The position numbers and the translations under genes were made by a program. Below, one piece after another: positions 51,301 through 60,300 of a stretch of 64,000 nucleotides of DNA. The notes beneath the pieces are model-generated. The model had not been told where the DNA came from, did no database searches, and worked only from the letters and a program-made list of their open reading frames with translations. The number at the start of each line of letters is the position of its first letter. Position 1 is the stretch's first letter. The stretch is from contig JAMKCF010000013.1 in assembly GCA_023634235.1 (NCBI GenBank), positions 11,223,705 to 11,287,704 of the forward strand, given 5' to 3'. The stretch is from Pisaster brevispinus (lineage: Eukaryota; Echinodermata; Asteroidea; Forcipulatida; Asteriidae).

Positions 51301-54300
51301 TAATGGGGGTTAGGGTTAATAGCATACGCAGTCCCAATATCTTAATGTCCAGATATAACTAACCTGGTTTAATAGCATACGCAGTCCCAATATCTTAATG
51401 TCCAGATATAACTAACCTGGTTTAATAGCATACGCAGTCCCAATATCTTAATGTCCAGATATAACTAACCTGCTTTAATAGCATACGCAGTCCCAATATC
51501 TTAATGTCCAGATGTAACTAACCTGGTTTAATAGCATACGCAGTCCCAATATTTTCTTGTCTCATGTTCTTATCCTTCTCGGCGTCCTCCTTTTCGCTAT
51601 CAGTATTTGAGCTCACTGATTCAGACTCTGATGGTAGCTGCCCCTGGAAGTGAGAAATGGAAAAGTGAACCTTACAAAAATTCAACACCATTCAAAAGTT
51701 GAAGCATTTTCTAGAAAAAGCAAAACAGTTAAGAAATATTCCAAGCTGGCACATCTTGGGTTTTTTTCCCCATTCAAGGGCACATTTCCTCATCAGTTTT
51801 GTTTTATCTGCATCTTTATTTCTACAGGAAACTCAAATATTCATTCACGAAGTGTTTCCATCAAAGGTTTTACCAGACCCTTGTCCCTCTTCGTTAATGC
51901 ATAAAAAGTCTGATTCTTTCATTACAAACTGAACTGAGAATTTCCCATGATGTCAATGCTACTGAGGAATATCATCATTCAGGAGCAACATAAACTAGAT
52001 AAAGCTGCAACTGACCTTAGATGATTGCTGCTCAACTAAGATTATTCTAGACTTCATCATCTTGCCTCCTGTGCCTGACTTAGTGTCTCTCGTCATTTTA
52101 TTCTCATCAGATCCAATCTGATCTTTTCTTTCCTTCTCAATTTTCTGCCCAGAAATCACTGGTCTGTTTTCAGATCCATCATCAAGATGGTGCTGTCTTA
52201 ATTGCTGATTGTTTGGTTCAGAGCCTTCTCTCGTCTTCTTAGATTGGTCAGCAGTTTGATCAACCATGATGGAAGATTGGATATCACCAGGTACTTTCTG
52301 TGTGTCTTGACCCTGACGTCGCCTTTGCCTGTTGGAAAGATAGAAGATGGTTCCTTTTTATCATTTGCACAGCTCTGAATATAAATGGTTCTACAACTAA
52401 CAGGACAATTACCTCTTTAATTCATCAATTTGATATTGCTAGAAAATGTCACCTGTAAGACAACCAAGGAAAGGTGTTATCTATGTTAAGGTACTTGCCC
52501 CATAGTACAATCCCATTAACAGTAGGGGTGGGGTCCCATGTTAATTATAAATGGTTATAATATACTTGGATCCTAACAAGTAATATATCTAACTATTCTT
52601 AGGCACATTTATGCCCTAAAATAATGATTTCATACTTAATTGCTACATTCTGTTATTATTAACTTGACCTGGTTTATCTTAAGGGTTACCTTTGGGGGAG
52701 TTCAGTAGTTACTAGACTACTAAGGAAGCTAATCAATATATTTAAAAAAAGGATTTTCTCAGGTTTAAAGAATGTTGTAGTTTTTCTTATTTGGGTGGGT
52801 TTTTTTACTCCAAACACATCATGTCCATTGTACCCTTTACATTCAAGTATAAGGTCTATATTACGGTGCACACATTCTTTAATTCACTTTTCCTGTTAAT
52901 GTCTTACCCTAAACAGCAACACAATGCAAATATTAAGCCCTTTTCACACGAAAAAAAAACAACCAACATTCCTTGCGACGAATTTAACAAGCGCTTAAGT
53001 CATCCCACGCCTGACCGCTTTCGCAAACTTTCACACGACACCAAGTAAAAATGTGACCACGTTCCATGAGACGAGAGTACGGACTTAGCTGGTTTCCACT
53101 GAACTATAGAGTTTTTGTTCTTAAACAGCGCTAGTACCAGTTAAATGATGACGTATGTCGCGTGTGCACAGTGTGTCGCGGTAAAAAATAAACCATGTAA
53201 ACATTCTTCAAAATGGCTGACACTCACGAAGACGTTGGGGAGTCCATTCATAATACTATGCCCGTAATATCCTCCAAAAAACGACCGGCGAAGACATCAA
53301 CCAAAGATAAGAGTAAGAAGGCCAAGAAATCTTGGTGCTACGAGGAAACGATTGCCTTGATAAACATTATGGAGAAGGAAACCGCCCAATCTAAAATGGA
53401 TGGTTTGACCCAAAACGGCCATGTTTGGCGGGAAATCGCAGACGAGGTGGCAAATGGTCGCAACGGTGACCAGTGCCCGGTAACGGTGTGTAAACACACA
53501 AAGGTCGGCTCCCGAAGGTTCTTCACGCATGCGTGTTAATACTGCTTTCGCGAGGATTGTCGGTCAATAAACAACGGATCGTTTCACACGAAGGTTTGAC
53601 TAGATTCCTTGTGAAAAATTACGCTAGCGTAAGATTTTGTCGGAGGTCGGGACCTACTACAAAATTTTGCAAGGTTTGCGAAAATTTCGCAAGGAATGTA
53701 GGCAATGTAAAATATTACTGTCCTTTCACACGAAGCCCAAATTGTAATTTTTTACAAAAAATTGTAAAATTTCGCAAAGAATGTTCGTTTTTTCCGTCGA
53801 GTGAAAAGGGCTTTTGTCAACATAGACCCAATACTCGGTAAAAAGCAACTGATTATGAAGCTAAATACTGAATATGTTCATCATTATCATTTGTCAAGTT
53901 ATTATTTGTATGGTACCAAGTGAATAAGCAACAAAAGGTCCTACAAGTACCTGGTCACATTATTCAGGTCATTCTTCAAGTCCACATGAAGAAGCTGTAG
54001 TGGACCTGGTGTCTCTTCCATTCCTTCATACATCTGTCTTGCCTTCACTGCTGGATGTTTCTCTCCATCTTGTCTTTGTCTCCTCTCAAAAGCATTCAAT
54101 TCCTCCAGCGGAACAAACTGAGATGACTTACCACCTGGTTGAAGTTGCAGGAGTGGCAAGCAATTCTCTGTGTTTGATGAGGGATGTACTGGGTGACTAG
54201 GGAATATGTTAGCTAGATTGGGGTATCTAGGTGGAGGCATACTGGGTACCGTATACCTAGGTTCCATGTGGAGTAGTGGGATTGATGGTAAGGTGTCACT

Positions 54301-57300
54301 GCTATATTGCTCTTGGTGTTGTTGAGCACCAGGATGCAGCAGGGATACTAGATGCCTAACAGGATGCTCCCTTGCTGCAAAGCCCACAGTGGGATCATAC
54401 CTTGAATCTGCAAGTGGATGAGTTGGAACATTTCTGACAGATTCAGATGGGGCTTTAGATTCTGTCCTATGCTGACTGAAGTAGTCAGGAGGTGCCCTGT
54501 ATGATTGTTGGTAGTGAGATGCATGTACATTGCTATCCACAGGGGTCATGTTAGAAGCAACAGGTCTGCTATCAGATGGGGCAATGTGGTGTGATTGAGC
54601 CATTCCTTGGTGTGGGGTATTAAATGCTGCCCCAAGAGCCCCCTGAGCTAGTTTCTCTGGAGGTACAGTAAGCAGCATGGGTATCTGCATGGCAAATCTA
54701 AATGTTGATTTGTAGGTCGGTGGTGGTAGGCGTTCTGATGTACTACCATTGTTCCCATAACCATAGTTTGGATGTGTAAAATGTCCATGCTGGAAAGTAT
54801 CTGGACCATTGTTTCCTTGATCAACCATGTCATCAAGATCTTCCACTCTTAATTCATCCATCGCAGTTTCACAGGAGACTCTCCTTCTGGTCCCAGTGTC
54901 TTGTTTATCATCAGAAATTCTTCCACTCAGACTCTGGACCAATTTAGAGTCAGCATCGTATGCTGTGCTGTGAAGATCTGGTTTGAAGTCACTATGCAAT
55001 ACTGAAGCTTCATTACTAGACTGTACTGGTTGCAACTGGTCATGGCCAGAATTGGCCGGTTCATGTTTTCCCAAAGCAATGGGTTTTAAGTCACTTCTAT
55101 TCACATCTTTAGTAGCAGAAGTCACAGTGAGAGGGGTTATGTCCTTGTGTGAGGATGACTGCTTGACTCCATGCCATGATTGCAGTACTGGCGATGGTGC
55201 TTGAGTTTCTGCATCTTTACCTTGCATAATAAATGCATCATGCGAGGTACCAGACTGGGTAGTGCTATCCTGTACTGACATGATAGTTCTGATGGGCTTT
55301 TCCTGGTCTCCATGCTTAGGGTTAGAGGACACAATATTTCCAGGTTGAGGTGATGTCTTGCTTTTCTGTAAAGTCAAATAATGAGCAAATGAAAGCACTC
55401 ATATCACAATAGTACCATTAATACAGTAAAAGCATGTCACAACTTAAAGACCATAGCACCTAAGGAGTCAAACATACATGTGTAAAGAAATTATCACTAG
55501 CAAACAGTAGCACATCTTTGATGATTGTTTTCAACTTATAAAAAACATTATACAAAATAAAACAAATCCTGGATTTTCAATACACCCTTGGACTTTCCAA
55601 ATAAACAGTCATCAAACATGTGTTTTAAAAAAGATGATGTCTTGTTGCAGCTTTGGCCATTTACTGTCATGACACTTTTGCACTCTGAACATTTCAGTAA
55701 GTTTTGTGTACATAGCTGATACATAAATGAAACCATCAGTATTCTTTTAAAACAACACAACCCATGGGACGTTTTTTACAAAGTTTGTTTTCTTCTTCTA
55801 TTACAGAGATAGAAAATGGTCATTATAAGAACTCCTACAAATATTTTCTTTCATTTTAAATTACATTTAATGAAGTAACTCTCTCTGATCTGTTCTATTG
55901 TCTTTAAACACTATCCACATGGTGTACGTGACTGAAAAGGTTACTTGTATCAAACAAATACCAACACAACCTATGGGGCAGAAATGTGTACAACATTTCA
56001 CATCTCTGTTTAGCTCCAACAGCAAATACAGGCAAACCACATACAACCTTACGGTCATAGAAACACCATGCAACATGTCGTTTCCCTGTATTTCTCACTT
56101 GCAGTATTTCATTGAGTGGTTATTAATATTTTTTTGATTATTGAAATTTTACCTCCATCATAATTCTCATGAATTCCTCTCTGACCAGTCTCTTGACATC
56201 AGCATCCTTCATATTCAGATTGAGAGACACTGAAGTATCAGTCAGTGGTTGCTGTTCCTCAGATGTAATCTTAGTATATTGAGCTTCTGTCATTTGTTTC
56301 TCTGTGTTCACTAACCAATCAGCTGTTGCACGTTGTTTCCTGAAATAAATATGGTTCATATGTCTTACTTAATCTCCATACATAGTATGAAGTTAATTCA
56401 CTTACACCTGGTTAAGACAGGCACTCTAGAGTCACCGAACCAAATTAAGTACATGACAAGTTCGACGTCTGAAACAGTTAGGAGCGACTGGACACGCTGG
56501 AAGTCAAAAGATTTACTGTTGCAGTCGCTCGGAGTGACTCTGGAGCGCCTCATGAGCTGAACCTAATGTAAATAGTATGCTAAGTTCGCCTGTCTGAACC
56601 AAAATATATTTGGGTCGACCTACAGTCGCTCCTAATCTATTTGGTTCGGTGCGACTCTGGTGTTATTCCATTGGAAAATACCAACTAAAAATCAAGTAAA
56701 ATTAGGTCACAATGCAATAAAGCAGTAAAAGGGGTTGAGATTTATTGAAGCTTAACTACAATCGGTAAGTAGTCGTTCAGCTTCTGCTTACAGTGAAGTA
56801 TCAACTTTGTTAAGATTATTAATTTCTTTTTTACCCTAACACCAATGTACTTTCCCAAGTCTTGTGAAAAAAAACAACAACACAGGCACGTTACTCAGAT
56901 GGTATTCAAACTGCCTGTAGCTACTGGGCAATCTCGATGGTCTATTTGGTAAGACATCTGCTCTAGAATGGCAAAGGTTTTGGGTCCGAATCCCACCTGA
57001 GCACTGTGCCTGGAGATTTTTTTTCACAGGATTCGGGAAAGTACTGATCGTACAGTGCTTTACACACATTGGTGTAAGGATAATAAAAAACAAATAATAC
57101 TCTTTATCCCAATGCAAATTTAACATCTACAGAACTTTGGTAAGGTCAGCAATCTTATATTAAAAATGACACCATTGAAATCAACATTAGTCATTGTGTT
57201 TCTTTTGAAGGAAGTCTTTACAGCCCAAACAACTCATGAAAACAATGTTTATCTGTAAAAGCCCAGTCACCTACCCATAATGTGATGATGTCAGGTCAGC

Positions 57301-60300
57301 TTCATCTAAAGAGCTTATGTCCAATGAACTGCTGCTAGAATCACTATCAATGTAGTTCCTTCCAGTAACAGACTGCCTTGATCTCCTATATCGCTGGTAT
57401 CTTTTCTTGCCTGGTTTCCTCACTGTCTGCAGTGATGACCTTTTTTCTTCATCTGAACCCTGGCTCAGCTCAATAATACCTTGAGATGTTTCAATAGTCA
57501 CTGATATACTACTTCCATCTGACAAGTCTGAAACGCTGCCAAAGCCTGAAGATTGTTTGGGAACCTTCAATGAACTTGGACTCTTTGTCCTTAACAGGAG
57601 CTGGTTGATTGTCTTTGTGTGTGATGGTGAGTCTCTTGGTGACTGAGTTACTTCTGGGAGCTGTCTTCTCTTTTGCCTGACCTTGTTACCAGAAGATTCT
57701 TCCTGCCTTACCTTCTCATCAGTTGGTGTGATTTTTCTGTTTGCCTTTTTTCTTCTGTCATCTTTTTTATTTCCGCGTCTTCTTTCTGTTCTTTCTGAAT
57801 TCCTACTTTCCTCATATGACTTTTCTTCATCTGACTCATTACTATCTCTCTGTTTCTTCTTTCTAGATGTTCTCTTTGTTTTGGATTTTCTCTGGTTGTC
57901 AACCTTGATTCCTTCATCTTTGTCCACTGTATCATTCCTTCTCTTTTCTCTGCTCACATAGCTAGAGCTGGCGGCTTTGTCTGCTTCCTTTGGATATTGA
58001 TCAATTGCACCATGATCATCATGTGAATTCATGACAGGAACAGGAGACTCTGGAATGGACTGAACTTCAAACAAGTCTACATTATATATATGACGAACCA
58101 ACCACAAGCTGTTTAGTACAAGCTGCTGTGGGATACGCACTCTTATTACTGCTTTGGATTCATTGTCAATCTGTCCAGAAGTATGTGCATGAATGGCAAG
58201 CTGTCTCTCGGACCACCTTCCAAACCATTGCAATAGCTGAGCTTGACTTTTATACACTCTGCCTAGATTTAGTACTACAGTAGAGTAAGGCTGAAGAATG
58301 CCATACCGAGAAGAAGTCTCAATTTTAGACTTAGACAATGAGGTTTTCATTTTGTTTGAATCAGTAAAGGCTAGCAAGCTGCTCCGGCTCCCATGTCTAC
58401 TTAGAGAAATAACATCTGCATTTCCTTCAGTGGTATCCTGTTTATGATGAAACATACTTCTGCGCTTGATTGATTTAGTCTCATAATCAGCAGACAATTT
58501 CTCTGGTTTTTCATACGGGTTAGGTTGACTAGGGTCTTTGTTGGACAACTGGACTCTTGTAATACTTGAGGAATCAATCTCTACTGTAGTCGGCTTAGCA
58601 TTGCCAGACATCCGTTTAACAACTGACCCAAATTCCTTTTGCCTTAACTCTGATGAATAAACCTTCAGTAGTGGTAATTTAGGTTTGCCAGTGAATGGTG
58701 CGCTCTCTTGGACAATCTTCCCAAAGGCAACTAGGAAGAAAGTCTCCAGGAAGTCTAGATATCCAGCAGAACTCTCAAACTCTCTGGAACCAACAAGGGG
58801 ATAACACTCCCCTTCCTGTGTGAATCCTGCATCGCTTTCACACTGTTCTTGTTGTTGTTGCTGTTTTGCTGTGGATGCACTCTCTGAGTGCTGAGGGATG
58901 TCATCTGTAGATTGCTTTGAGGAGTGTTGGTGAGCTAGTTCAGTAAACACCTGTACCTCACAGCCTCCTATTACTTCATGTCTGTTACTCACTGCTAGTT
59001 TACGTTGCTTACATTCATATCGATAGTGCTGATGGAGTGTCTCATACTTTACAAGTCGTTTATTCTCCTTCTCTGACTCGCCAATCTTCTTCTTAGTCTT
59101 GCGAGTTGAAAGTTCACTTTTGCGTTTCAGTTTCTCCATCAATCGTTGAAACTTCTCCTCTAACATTGGGGCAAGGGTTCCAGCATCATGGAAGTGTCGG
59201 GCAAGAACGGCTACAGTCTTCTTGGTTGGAGGAAGCTCTGCGATTGCTGTCAGAAGAATGTCTTGTACTTCTTCTTCAAGATTAAGAAATGAAGAGAAAG
59301 GATGGAGGTTGTCTGCCCAGTTCAGGATGTCTTGAAGAAGCTCATTGTGCTTAGCAGATTCAGCATTATTCTGCGGCTATCAATGATACAAAAAAATGTA
59401 AGAAGTCACAACAAGAAGCATAAAGCATGGACCATTCATGAAAACAAGCCGTGCCTAAACCAAGCTCTGTTATATGAACAGGCATGATATTTGGTAGTTG
59501 GAAAAAGTAGGAACATATAATTGAGTACCAGGGCTGACCTACATGTACACATGGCCTAAGCTTTAGAAGACATATCATTGAGTACCAGGGCTGACCTACA
59601 TGTACACATGGCCTAAGCTTTAGAAGACATATCATTGAGTACCAGGGCTGTCCTACATGTACACATGGCCTAAGCTTTAGAAGACATATCATTGAGTACC
59701 AGGGCTGACTTACATGTACACATGGCCTAAGCTTTAGAAGACATTTCAGGCTATTTAATCACAGCTTTTCTGATTTTTTCGAAGGCAAAAAATCGAAAAA
59801 CATACTAAAGTAGGAAAACTATAATGCATAAGTCACACCAAACTAGCCCTAGTAGAACTCTTCTTGTGTGTTCATGGACACATAGTCCTAGTTGGGAAGG
59901 GTCTGGTGCAGGGTCAACCAATTTGCTATACCAATGTACTATACACATAGCCACCAGTGTACTATACACATAGCAACGGCAGCTTCTTGGTACCTAGATG
60001 TCTAAGCACAATATATATGTACGTGGTGTTAGAAAACAAATATTAACTGCTTTTACTTGTGCTATGGTTACAACTACAACTCCCTCTGTGATCCCAGAGC
60101 ATTCTATTTTCCCAAGGCGGATCACCTCGAGAGTCGTAGTTTCAATCATAGCATTTGAAGCAGTCAATATTTGCATACTGTTTCATGATCAACGGTTAGG
60201 TCAATGATGATGATTCTATTCTATATAAATTGTTTTACCTTAACACGTAATGTGCGTTCCCGGCAGGCCTGATACTTCCTGACTGCCATTGTTAGTTTGT

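Noticed and set aside
50828..51317. aaccctaacc / ggttaggg as telomere-like seeds
   Set aside because: Only one copy at each end and in inverse orientation; explained as the termini of a TTAA-flanked insertion.
57683..57961. Hydrophobic + strand frame that looks like membrane segments
   Set aside because: It is the reverse of Lys/Glu/Arg-rich codons in CPLANE1 exon 4, not a membrane protein.
59366..59692. 108-codon - strand frame with a repeated peptide
   Set aside because: A 57-bp tandem repeat (19 codons) stays open by chance; it is intronic beside exon 4.
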